In this document: piece by piece, positions 54,058 to 62,933 of the stretch
How the letters are laid out: each line of letters begins with the position of its first letter
Position numbering within the stretch: position 1 is the first letter of the stretch
NCBI RefSeq assembly: GCF_001857965.1
Contig: NZ_CP017774.1
Location: 2,852,001 to 2,916,000 of the forward strand
Direction of reading: 5' to 3'
Source: Flavobacterium commune
GTDB taxonomy: Bacteria; Bacteroidota; Bacteroidia; Flavobacteriales; Flavobacteriaceae
Length of the DNA stretch: 64,000 nt
The notes under the pieces: generated by a model
The model's database searches: none
Seen by the model: the letters and a program-made list of their open reading frames with translations, nothing else
What the model was told of the DNA's origin: nothing
Program-made: the position numbers and the translations under genes

Positions 54058-55665
54058 ATGAAAAAAATACTAGTATCAATACTAACTTTTGCTGCTGTTG
54101 CAGTTTCTTGTAGTGATTTTATAGAGAAAGAAGCAAGAGGAACTCAAACTTTAGAAAATTACTTTCAAACAGCACAGGAATGTGAAAATTATACCAATGA
54201 ATTAACCCAGCGATTATTGTTGGCAAAAGATTGGTACACTTTACTTGCGCCAAGATTAATTAACGAAACGGCGACTGATGATGCCTGGATGGGTAACACA
54301 GGTCAGGACAATGGTGCGTTTAGACCTTGTGCACAATATGTGGTAACTCCCGAAAATATGGGAGCTATGAATAGTATCTATACAGCACATTATTATACTA
54401 TTCAATCAGCCAATATTGGTTTAGAGAGAATGGCTGTTGCGCCAATTACTGATGCTCAAAAAAATCAGTACATGGGAGAATCTTTATTCGTTCGTGCTTA
54501 TTGTTATTACGAATTGGTAAACCTTTTTGGAGGAGTTCCTTTGTACACAAGATCTCTTGGAACAGGAGATTTGAATTTGTCTCGTAGTTCAGCTGCTGAA
54601 GTTTATGCTCAAATTGAAGCTGATCTTAAAGAATCGGCAGAAAAATTGGAAAACGTTACTGTATCAAGAAATGGTAGAATCAATAAATGGGCAGCTTATG
54701 CTTTATTAGCCCGAGTATCTTTGTTTCAGGAAAAATGGGCTGATGCAAAATTATATGCAACTAAAGTAATTGCAGAAGGACCTTTCCAGTTAGAAGAAAA
54801 TTTCTTAGATATTTGGAGTGTAGATAACCATAACGGAATTGAATCCATTTTGGAAGCACAAACTTCATCAGTACAAGATAGAAACTTAGGTGCTGCTCTT
54901 CCTACTTTTTCTGGAGCCAGAGGAGAAGACAAGCAAAATTTCCCAAGTAATAGTACTGCCGATGTAATTGACGGATGGGGATGGTGTATGCCAACAAGTG
55001 ACTTAGAAAACGCTTATATTTCAGAGGGTGATGTAATTCGTCGTAGAAGTACTATCACTAAATGGGGAGAGGCGGCTTATGGAGACGAAGTCTTGAATCC
55101 AACTCATAAGTTTAGTTTGAATGATAATAAATCAGGACGTATTTGTCGTAAATATTATATTCCTATCGCTACACGTCGTGCATTAGACAAGAAAGACGGA
55201 CACTTACCATTGAATATTCCATTGATTCGTTTGGCCGAAATGTATCTTACAAGAGCTGAGGCTAATTATCACTTAAATGATGCCGGTGGAGCTATGGACG
55301 ATATTAATGTAATTAGAGATCGTGTAGATTTACCTATAGTAGAAGGAATGGCCGGGCCAAATCTTTTGAGAAAAATCTATAAAGAACGTCGTTTAGAATT
55401 AGCTTTTGAAGGATTGCGTTTGTTTGATATCAGAAGGCAAAAAGATCCTGGCTCAGGAAAAAAAGTGATTGAAACTTTGATGGGACCTAACGGAACTTTT
55501 GTACAATACAATTTGAATTCAACTGATCCTTATGAAACTACTAATACAAGAGAAGCTCAGGATAAAGGAATTAATTTTGATCCGACGAAGCATTTGCTTT
55601 GGCCAATTCCTCAGATAGAAAGAGACTTAAGTAACGGTGTAATTACTCAAAATCCAAATTATTAA
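54058..55665 (+). CDS. SusD/RagB-type nutrient-binding lipoprotein
   Basis: 535 residues. Lipobox VSC at about residues 16-18, then a TPR-like helical scaffold with SusD blocks: AYCYYELVNLFGGVPLYT, RINKWAAYALLARVSLFQ, RLAEMYLTRAEANYHLN and KERRLELAFEGLRLFDIRRQ. The C-terminus ends with HLLWPIPQIERDLS, standard in this family. Forms the lid of the SusC channel. Followed by the GH30 gene after 1 bp. Confidence 0.95.
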   Translation: MKKILVSILTFAAVAVSCSDFIEKEARGTQTLENYFQTAQECENYTNELTQRLLLAKDWYTLLAPRLINETATDDAWMGNTGQDNGAFRPCAQYVVTPENMGAMNSIYTAHYYTIQSANIGLERMAVAPITDAQKNQYMGESLFVRAYCYYELVNLFGGVPLYTRSLGTGDLNLSRSSAAEVYAQIEADLKESAEKLENVTVSRNGRINKWAAYALLARVSLFQEKWADAKLYATKVIAEGPFQLEENFLDIWSVDNHNGIESILEAQTSSVQDRNLGAALPTFSGARGEDKQNFPSNSTADVIDGWGWCMPTSDLENAYISEGDVIRRRSTITKWGEAAYGDEVLNPTHKFSLNDNKSGRICRKYYIPIATRRALDKKDGHLPLNIPLIRLAEMYLTRAEANYHLNDAGGAMDDINVIRDRVDLPIVEGMAGPNLLRKIYKERRLELAFEGLRLFDIRRQKDPGSGKKVIETLMGPNGTFVQYNLNSTDPYETTNTREAQDKGINFDPTKHLLWPIPQIERDLSNGVITQNPNY

Positions 55666-55666
55666 T

Positions 55667-57307
55667 ATGAATTTATTAAAAAAATATAAAGTAAGCCTAC
55701 TGTTAGTAGGTTTACTTTCCATTAATTCAGCCTTTGTTAGCTGTTCATCTGATGATACTAAAGATTCAGAAACCGGAGTTGAAACTACAACAGAGTTGAA
55801 AATTAATCTCGATATGAACCTTCAAACTATGGAAAGTTTTGGAGCTTCTGATGCTTGGCAGTCTAACAATATTGGGAAAAACTGGCCTCTTGATAAAAAA
55901 AATAAAATGGCTGATTTGTTGTTCAGTAAAGAACTGGATAGCGATGGAAATCCTAAAGGAATTGGTTTGTCATTATGGCGTTTCAACCTTGGAGCAGGAA
56001 GTGCTGAACAAGGAGAAGCAAGTGGTATTACTGATGAATGGAGACGCAGTGAGTGTTTTACTACTGACGGTGTAAGCTATAATATGAATAAGCAAGCAGG
56101 TCAGGTATGGTTTATGAAAGCGGCAAAACAACGTGGAGTTGATAAGTTGTTGGCTTTTACTAATAGTGCTCCTGTTTATTTGACCCAAAACGGAAAAGCG
56201 CACGCTAGTATTAACACTTTTTACAATCTAAAAGATGGTAAAATGCCTGAATTAGCTGATTTTTGGGTTAATGCTATTGATAAACTAAAGACAGAACACG
56301 ATTTAACAATTGATTATTTAAGTCCGTTTAATGAACCACAGTACGAATGGGATGGTTCAAGTCAGGAAGGTTCTCCGGCTACAAATGCCAATATTTATAG
56401 TTTTGTGAACATTTTGTCTCCAAAATTACAGGCAAAAGGATTGAATTCGAAAATTGTTGTAGGTGAAGCTGGTGCTTTCGAACCGTTGTATAAAACGGTA
56501 AGTGGAAAAGAAAATCGTTCTAACCAGATTGATTATTTCTTTGGAGTTAATTCGGCTAAAAACATTGCAGGATTAAGCAATGTAAAGAAAACAATTTCTG
56601 GACATAGTTATTGGCAAGCTTGGCCATTGAGAGAATTAATTACATCAAGACAATCAGTTGCAACCAGAGCAGCAACAGTTCCGGGATTGAGTGTTTGGGC
56701 TTCTGAATATTGTATTCTTGAAAATCCGGGAATATCAGAACTTCCGGGTGGAGCAGGCCCAGGTAGAGATTTAGGAATTAGAACCGCACTTTGGGTTGCC
56801 CGTATTATTAGTACTGATATTTCCATTGGAGGAGTTACTTCATGGCAATGGTGGACGGCTATAAGTCGTGGTGATTACAAAGACGGATTACTTCATGTTG
56901 ATGATGGATTATCAAATGGTGCTGGTGATGCTAATTATTGTAAATATGATGGTAATATAAGAGAAACTAAAATTCTTTGGGCTTTAGGGAACTTCTCTTT
57001 CTTTATAAAGCCGGGTATGCAAAGAGTTCAAATACCTAATATAGATAATGCTGCTGCAACTACTAATGTAATGCTAACAGCCTACAAAGATGAAGTAGCA
57101 AAAAAACTGATTATTGTAGCGGTTAATGTTTCTGCTTCGGCAAAAACATACAAATTAAATCTTGCAGGTGGTGCTTTAGTTGATAATAAATTCACACCTT
57201 ATATTACTTCTGAAACAATGAGTTTGAAAAAAGGAGCAGCTGTTGATGCAACTGCTTTTGATATTCCGGCTAAATCTATTGTAACCTATGTAGGAACTTA
57301 CAATTAA
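55667..57307 (+). CDS. GH30 glycoside hydrolase, lipoprotein
   Basis: 546 residues. Lipobox VSC (about 23-26). Retaining GH30 barrel (about 45-450): FGASDAWQS opening, acid/base Glu223 in LSPFNEPQYEW, nucleophile Glu347 in WASEYCILE, and VTSWQWW near 385, with a C-terminal beta domain. GH30 includes beta-1,6-galactanases, beta-1,6-glucanases and beta-xylan enzymes. The subfamily cannot be fixed by eye; two companion GH2 enzymes make a galactan more likely (inference). Surface location by lipidation. Paralogue of the gene at 62934. Confidence 0.88.
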   Translation: MNLLKKYKVSLLLVGLLSINSAFVSCSSDDTKDSETGVETTTELKINLDMNLQTMESFGASDAWQSNNIGKNWPLDKKNKMADLLFSKELDSDGNPKGIGLSLWRFNLGAGSAEQGEASGITDEWRRSECFTTDGVSYNMNKQAGQVWFMKAAKQRGVDKLLAFTNSAPVYLTQNGKAHASINTFYNLKDGKMPELADFWVNAIDKLKTEHDLTIDYLSPFNEPQYEWDGSSQEGSPATNANIYSFVNILSPKLQAKGLNSKIVVGEAGAFEPLYKTVSGKENRSNQIDYFFGVNSAKNIAGLSNVKKTISGHSYWQAWPLRELITSRQSVATRAATVPGLSVWASEYCILENPGISELPGGAGPGRDLGIRTALWVARIISTDISIGGVTSWQWWTAISRGDYKDGLLHVDDGLSNGAGDANYCKYDGNIRETKILWALGNFSFFIKPGMQRVQIPNIDNAAATTNVMLTAYKDEVAKKLIIVAVNVSASAKTYKLNLAGGALVDNKFTPYITSETMSLKKGAAVDATAFDIPAKSIVTYVGTYN

Positions 57308-57325
57308 GAAATTTAATAAAAATTA

Positions 57326-57395
57326 AAAAATGAGAATTAATAACTCTCATTTTTATTGATAAGAGTTTGCTGTGTAAAAAACAGTAAACTCTTAT
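57326..57395 (+). terminator. Tandem hairpins between GH30 and the first GH2 gene
   Basis: Hairpin 1: AAAAATGAGA (57326-57335) with TCTCATTTTT (57345-57354) and T tract. Hairpin 2: ATAAGAGTTT (57359-57368) with AAACTCTTAT (57386-57395). They fill the 117-bp gap and could terminate or attenuate transcription, or protect the upstream mRNA end. Confidence 0.6.
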
Positions 57396-57424
57396 TTATA
57401 ATTCATAAATAAAAAAATAGAATA

Positions 57425-59845
57425 GTGTTTACAAAAAAAATCTTAGTAGCTGTTTTTTTCTTGTCATGTTGGTCTGCTTTCAGTCAGCTGTCATTTGGTG
57501 ATTCGAAGAAAATAAATGATAACTGGAAGTTTAATCTTCAGGATATTTCGGATGCTAAAAACACAGCATTTGACGATAGTAATTGGCAGAAGGTAAATGT
57601 ACCGCATGACTGGAGTGTAAAAGGACAATTAAGCCCAACATTGGCTAGTTGTACCGGTTATCTTCCCGGAGGAATTGCCTGGTATAGAAAATCAATCAAT
57701 ATTCCACAAAGTAAAAGTGGCGAAAAAGTTTATTTGTATTTTGAAGGTGTTTACAACAGAAGCGAAGTTTTTATTAACGGACATTCTTTAGGAAAACGTC
57801 CTAACGGCTATATTTCTTTTGCTTATGATGCAACTGCTTATGTGAAATTTGGAGCAGAAAACACAATTGCTGTTCGTGTGGATCACAGCCAAAGTGCCGA
57901 TTCGAGATGGTATTCAGGTTCAGGTATTTATAGAGATGTTTGGGTTGTGTATGCTAATCCGGTGCATATTGCACAATGGGGAGTTTATGCTTATCCGGAA
58001 GTGAAAAAAGGAACAGGAACTTTAAATGTTGAGGTTGAGGTTGAAAATGGTTCTGCATCAAAATCTACTCTTACTGTAGTTAACGAATTGATTTCGAAAG
58101 ATGGAAAATCTGTTGCAAAAACTTCTAATAAGATTGAGGTTACAACCAATACAAACGGTAAAATTGCAACCAAATTGCAAGTTAAAAATCCAAAATTATG
58201 GGATTTAGATAATCCAAATTTATACCAACTGAAAACAACTGTTTTTAAAGATGGTAAGGAAATAGACCAAACGTTGACAAAAACAGGTTTTAGAAAATTT
58301 ACATTTGATGCTAATAATGGTTTTGCATTAAATGATAAATGGATGAAAATGAAAGGGGTTTGCTTGCATCATGACGCAGGTGTTTTAGGTTCAGCAGTTC
58401 CTCGTGAAGTTTGGGAATCAAGATTAAAAACATTGAAAGAAATAGGTGTAAATGCTATACGCACCAGCCATAATCCGCAGGCACCTGATTTTTATGAATT
58501 GTGTGACGAATTAGGATTGTTAGTCTTAAATGAAGCTTATGACGAATGGGAGTTTCCTAAACGCAAGTGGATGACAGGCTGGAATGTAGGCACACCGGAA
58601 TTTCAAGGAAGCTTTGATATTTTTGCTGATTGGGCCGAAAAAGATCTGGAAGATTTTGTTCGTCGTGACAGAAATCATTTATCTGTTTTTGGATGGAGTA
58701 TTGGTAACGAAGTAGATTATCCAAATGATCCCTATTCACATCCGGTTTTGGATAAAGGAAAAGACGGATTTGGACAGGCAGCTTACGGCGGTTACAAAAA
58801 AGACGCACCAGATGCCATGCGCTTAGGTGCTATTGCAAAACGTTTGGTTGCAGCAGTTAAAAAATACGATAAATCCCGTCCAACTACAGCAGGATTAGCA
58901 GGAGTAGCCATGTCTAATGAAACTGAATATCCGGGAGCTTTAGATATTACGGGATATAATTATACCGAAAGTAAATACTTATCCGATCATAAGAAATATC
59001 CAAACAGAGTCATTTTTGGTAGTGAAAATGTTCACGATATGGAACCTTGGTTAGCTGTAAAAAATAACAAGCATATTTTTGGGCAATTTCTCTGGACTGG
59101 TATCGATTATTTAGGAGAATCAGGAAGTTGGCCTTCAAGAGGTTTTTACTCAGGATTGGTTGATTTTGCAGGAATTATCAAACCTAGGGGGTATTTTCGT
59201 CAGTCATTGTGGTCCGATAAACCGATGACCTACATTGGTACTTATCCGTTAAAAGATGAAAAAGAAGTTTCTAAAGATGCGTGGGCAATTTGGAATTATA
59301 ATTCCGGAGCAACAATTCGTGTGGTTTGTTATACCAATGCTGCTAAAGCTCGTTTGGAATTAAACGGAAAAGTAGTAGGTGATACTAAATCTTACGATGA
59401 AAAAACAGGAATTATTTACTGGGATATTCCATTTACTTCAGGAAAATTAGAAGCAATTGGTTTAAGTAATGATAACAAAGAAGTAAGCAGATATGCAATT
59501 AAATCTACAGCACAACCAGTTGAGTTATCAATTGCTGATAAAAACATCACGATTGCTAAAGATAAAGGTGTGGCAAAAATAATGGTTCAGTTAAAAGATG
59601 AAAAAGGATTACAAGTAATGTTGTCAGATAATGAAGTGACATGCACTATCAGTGGGCCTGGAGTTTTATTAGGCCTGGAAGCTGGAAACAATAGCGACAT
59701 GACTGATTATACAGATAATGTACATAGAGTATTTCATGGTCAGATAGCTGCTTATATTCAGGCTACTGGTGAAGCGCAACCCATAAAAGTGACATTTACA
59801 AGTCAGTGGTTAAAACCAGTTGAAATGATTATCAATGTAAAATAA
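57425..59845 (+). CDS. GH2 glycoside hydrolase (beta-galactosidase-like)
   Basis: 806 residues from a GTG at 57425. Signal peptide ends SAFSQ (about 21); periplasmic. GH2 sugar-binding domain (about 30-190; WYRKSINIP, YNRSEVFINGHSLGKRPNGY), Ig-like domain, catalytic TIM barrel (about 300-600) with acid/base Glu429 in GNEVDYP and nucleophile Glu534 in GSENVHDMEP, plus C-terminal DUF4982-like and Ig domains. Most enzymes of this layout are beta-galactosidases; the exact linkage is not determinable. Confidence 0.9.
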   Translation: MFTKKILVAVFFLSCWSAFSQLSFGDSKKINDNWKFNLQDISDAKNTAFDDSNWQKVNVPHDWSVKGQLSPTLASCTGYLPGGIAWYRKSINIPQSKSGEKVYLYFEGVYNRSEVFINGHSLGKRPNGYISFAYDATAYVKFGAENTIAVRVDHSQSADSRWYSGSGIYRDVWVVYANPVHIAQWGVYAYPEVKKGTGTLNVEVEVENGSASKSTLTVVNELISKDGKSVAKTSNKIEVTTNTNGKIATKLQVKNPKLWDLDNPNLYQLKTTVFKDGKEIDQTLTKTGFRKFTFDANNGFALNDKWMKMKGVCLHHDAGVLGSAVPREVWESRLKTLKEIGVNAIRTSHNPQAPDFYELCDELGLLVLNEAYDEWEFPKRKWMTGWNVGTPEFQGSFDIFADWAEKDLEDFVRRDRNHLSVFGWSIGNEVDYPNDPYSHPVLDKGKDGFGQAAYGGYKKDAPDAMRLGAIAKRLVAAVKKYDKSRPTTAGLAGVAMSNETEYPGALDITGYNYTESKYLSDHKKYPNRVIFGSENVHDMEPWLAVKNNKHIFGQFLWTGIDYLGESGSWPSRGFYSGLVDFAGIIKPRGYFRQSLWSDKPMTYIGTYPLKDEKEVSKDAWAIWNYNSGATIRVVCYTNAAKARLELNGKVVGDTKSYDEKTGIIYWDIPFTSGKLEAIGLSNDNKEVSRYAIKSTAQPVELSIADKNITIAKDKGVAKIMVQLKDEKGLQVMLSDNEVTCTISGPGVLLGLEAGNNSDMTDYTDNVHRVFHGQIAAYIQATGEAQPIKVTFTSQWLKPVEMIINVK

Positions 59846-59866
59846 GTGTTAATTAGGTTAGTTTCT

Positions 59867-59907
59867 CAATCAACCTGTCTGTTAGTGGTTTTCAGGCAGG
59901 CTGATTG
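59867..59907 (+). terminator. Hairpin between the two GH2 genes
   Basis: 15-nt arms at 59867-59881 and 59893-59907 (13 of 15 paired, CAATCAACCTGTCTG against CAGGCAGGCTGATTG), followed by TTTCT. It is made from the 'CCTGCCTG' type repeat also seen near 19716. Confidence 0.45.
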
Positions 59908-59997
59908 TTTCTACGATGAAACGGATAGCTTTCTCTAAAACAATAATGAGATAGTAATCAAGATTGTTCCTTACTAATTATCTAATGCACAAAAGAA

Positions 59998-62817
59998 ATG
60001 TTAATAATGAAAAACAACAGCATGCAAATCAAATATATAGTAACATCAGTTTTTCTGCTGTTCTTTCTCTCCTCATGGAATTCCGGAGATAAGAAGGTAA
60101 TAAATATTGCTGGCGACTGGACAGTTGCCTTAGACAGTACCGATATTGGACTTAAAAACGGCTGGCAAAATACGGCTTTTAAGCAGTCAATGAAATTACC
60201 GGGAACTACAGATGATGCAGGTCTTGGAGTTCCTAATAAACTAAAACCAAGTATAGAAAAGCCACAAATGAGTCATTTAACCCGTAAAAACAGTTATTTG
60301 GGAGCTGCCTGGTACAGCCGTGAAATTACAATTCCTAAAAATTGGAAAGGCAAAGAAATGCTATTAAAACTGGAGCGTGTTTTATGGAAAACTAATGTTT
60401 GGATTGATGGAAAAGAACTGGAAACGGAACAAAATAGCCTTATTGCCCCACATTATTTTGATCTTAGTAAATATCTTATTGCCGGTAAAACACATCGTAT
60501 AACTATTCGTATTGACAATCGCAAACTATTTGATATTAGTGTCGATAATATGGCACATGCTTATACTAATCATACACAAATTATTTGGAATGGTGTTATT
60601 GGCAAAATGGAAATTGAAGCATTTGATGCCGTTCGAATTAGTAATCTTCAGATTAAACCTGAAATTAGTAGCGGAACTGCACAAGTAAAATTGGCATTGA
60701 ATAACAATACCAATAAAATTGCTAAGGGAATATTAAAAATTACTGCGGTAAATAAAAAAAGCAATATTCCGGTAGCAACACTTCAAAAGGATATCCAGGT
60801 CAAAATGGGAAAATCTGTTATTGAAGTAGATTATAATATGGGCAAGGACGTAAAGCTTTGGAGTGAATTTTCACCTGAGCTGTATGAATTGAAAGCCGAA
60901 TTAAACGCAGCTAAAAATACATTAACTATTTCAGCCGATTTTGGAATGCGCAGTTTTTCTAAAAAAGGATCGGTACTTACAATAAATAATCGTCCTGTAT
61001 TTTTAAGAGGAACATTAGAATGTGATATTTTTCCGCTTACTGGCTATGCGCCAATGGACAAAGAAGGATGGAGAAAAGTATTTGGAACAGCTAAAAACTG
61101 GGGATTGAATCACCTGCGTTTTCATTCCTGGTGTCCGCCTCAGGCTGCTTTTGAAGTAGCAGATGAAATGGGATTTTATTTGCAGGTTGAATTGCCGGTT
61201 TGGGTTCTTAAAATTGGAGAAGATCAAAAAACAACTGATTTTTTATATGCCGAAGCACAGCGAATGATCGATGAATATGGTAATCATCCTTCTTTTTGTA
61301 TGTGGTCAATGGGTAATGAACTTCAGGGAGATATGACTGTTTTAACAAAATTAATGAACAGTTTAAAAGCTCAGGATGCTAGACATTTGTACACCACAAC
61401 TTCTTTTACTTTCGAAAATGGACATGGAAAATGGCCGGAACCGGAAGATGATTTCTTTATTACCCAATGGACTAAACAAGGATGGGTGCGTGGTCAGGGT
61501 GTTTTTAATAGTGAATCGCCAAATTTTAACAAAGATTATGTAGCTTCGGTTGAAGGAATGACGGTGCCATTGGTTACACATGAAATTGGACAATATGCGG
61601 TTTATCCTAAAATAGATGAAATTTCGAAATATACAGGAGTCTTAGATCCTATTAATTTTAAATCGGTAAAAGAAGATTTAGAACGAAAAGGATTAATCAA
61701 TAAAGCCGCTGATTATACTCAGGCTTCCGGTAAATTAGCTGTAATACTTTATAAAGAAGAAATAGAGAGAGCCTTAAAAACAGCAGGAATTAGTGGTTTT
61801 CAATTATTAGATTTACATGATTTTCCGGGACAAGGAACGGCTTTAGTAGGTTTGCTGGATGCTTTTTGGGACAGCAAAGGTTTGATTTCGGCAGAAGAAT
61901 TTAGAGCGTTTTCAGCTCCTGTGGTGCCACTTATGCGTTTTGCTAAAGCAACTTATACTAATAATGAATCTTTTACAGCTTCATTAGATATAAGTAATTA
62001 TGCTGAAAGTAATTTGAATAATCAGGAAATTGAATGGAGTATTTCTGATGGAAATACAGTAATTGCTTCGGGAAATACTAAAGCTACTATCGCTATTGGT
62101 TACAATCATAAAGTTTTAGATTTAAACGAAAGTCTTCAGAAAATTACAAAGGCATCAAAATTGACCGTTAAAGTAAATTTAAAGGGAACAAGTTATAAAA
62201 ACCAATGGAATATTTGGGTTTATCCGCAGCAACAAACTATTGATTATGGAAAAGTAGTTTATACCAGAAATCTTGATGAAGCGTATAAATTGCTTAATGC
62301 CGGAAAGAAAGTATTATTGAATCCGGATTGGAAAAAAATTAAAGGTATCGAAGGAAAATTTGTTCCTGTATTCTGGAGTCCGGTTCATTTTCCAAAACAG
62401 GCCGGGACTATGGGAGTGCTGTGTAATCCTTCACACAAAGCTTTGGATCATTTCCCAACAGATATGAATACCGATTGGCAATGGTGGGATCTGAACGTAA
62501 ACTCTACAACACTTATCATGGATAGTGTTGTAGGAGGAAATCCTATTGTAGAAATGGTTGATAATTTTGCTAACAACCGCAAGTTAGCTTCGCTTTTTGA
62601 AGGAAGTGTAGGAACTGGAAAATTGATGATTGCATCCTTTGATTTAAGTACGGATTTAGAAAAACGTCCTGTTGCAAAACAGATGTTGATTTCGATACTA
62701 GATTATATGAATAGTTCTTCATTTAATCCGGATACTATTAAAAATCCAGATGCTTTAAAATTGATTTTAAAAGAAGAAAAAGAAAAAGCTAAAGAAGGAG
62801 CTACAAGTATTTATTAG
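59998..62817 (+). CDS. Second GH2 glycoside hydrolase, long form
   Basis: 939 residues (start could also be the ATG at 60007). Signal peptide about 1-32, no lipobox. GH2 layout: sugar-binding domain (about 40-215), sandwich, TIM barrel from about 330 with acid/base Glu441 in SMGNELQG and nucleophile Glu529 in VTHEIGQYAVYP, and a C-terminal 300-residue extension with Ig-like and alpha/beta parts. Only about the barrel resembles the first GH2, so it probably acts on a different linkage or on a different sugar of the same glycan. Confidence 0.85.
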   Translation: MLIMKNNSMQIKYIVTSVFLLFFLSSWNSGDKKVINIAGDWTVALDSTDIGLKNGWQNTAFKQSMKLPGTTDDAGLGVPNKLKPSIEKPQMSHLTRKNSYLGAAWYSREITIPKNWKGKEMLLKLERVLWKTNVWIDGKELETEQNSLIAPHYFDLSKYLIAGKTHRITIRIDNRKLFDISVDNMAHAYTNHTQIIWNGVIGKMEIEAFDAVRISNLQIKPEISSGTAQVKLALNNNTNKIAKGILKITAVNKKSNIPVATLQKDIQVKMGKSVIEVDYNMGKDVKLWSEFSPELYELKAELNAAKNTLTISADFGMRSFSKKGSVLTINNRPVFLRGTLECDIFPLTGYAPMDKEGWRKVFGTAKNWGLNHLRFHSWCPPQAAFEVADEMGFYLQVELPVWVLKIGEDQKTTDFLYAEAQRMIDEYGNHPSFCMWSMGNELQGDMTVLTKLMNSLKAQDARHLYTTTSFTFENGHGKWPEPEDDFFITQWTKQGWVRGQGVFNSESPNFNKDYVASVEGMTVPLVTHEIGQYAVYPKIDEISKYTGVLDPINFKSVKEDLERKGLINKAADYTQASGKLAVILYKEEIERALKTAGISGFQLLDLHDFPGQGTALVGLLDAFWDSKGLISAEEFRAFSAPVVPLMRFAKATYTNNESFTASLDISNYAESNLNNQEIEWSISDGNTVIASGNTKATIAIGYNHKVLDLNESLQKITKASKLTVKVNLKGTSYKNQWNIWVYPQQQTIDYGKVVYTRNLDEAYKLLNAGKKVLLNPDWKKIKGIEGKFVPVFWSPVHFPKQAGTMGVLCNPSHKALDHFPTDMNTDWQWWDLNVNSTTLIMDSVVGGNPIVEMVDNFANNRKLASLFEGSVGTGKLMIASFDLSTDLEKRPVAKQMLISILDYMNSSSFNPDTIKNPDALKLILKEEKEKAKEGATSIY

Positions 62818-62845
62818 AGTAAATAACAAAATCACAAAAACAACA

Positions 62846-62888
62846 ACAAACCTATTTGCAGTAAATTATTGTAATAGGTTTGTTTTGT
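62846..62888 (+). terminator. Hairpin between GH2 and the second GH30 gene
   Basis: Perfect 11-bp arms ACAAACCTATT (62846-62856) and AATAGGTTTGT (62873-62883) with TTTTG after the stem. Third boundary hairpin in the locus. Confidence 0.6.
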
Positions 62889-62933
62889 AATAAACATCGC
62901 TGTTTTTTTTTGAAAAACAGTTAAGCATTATTT

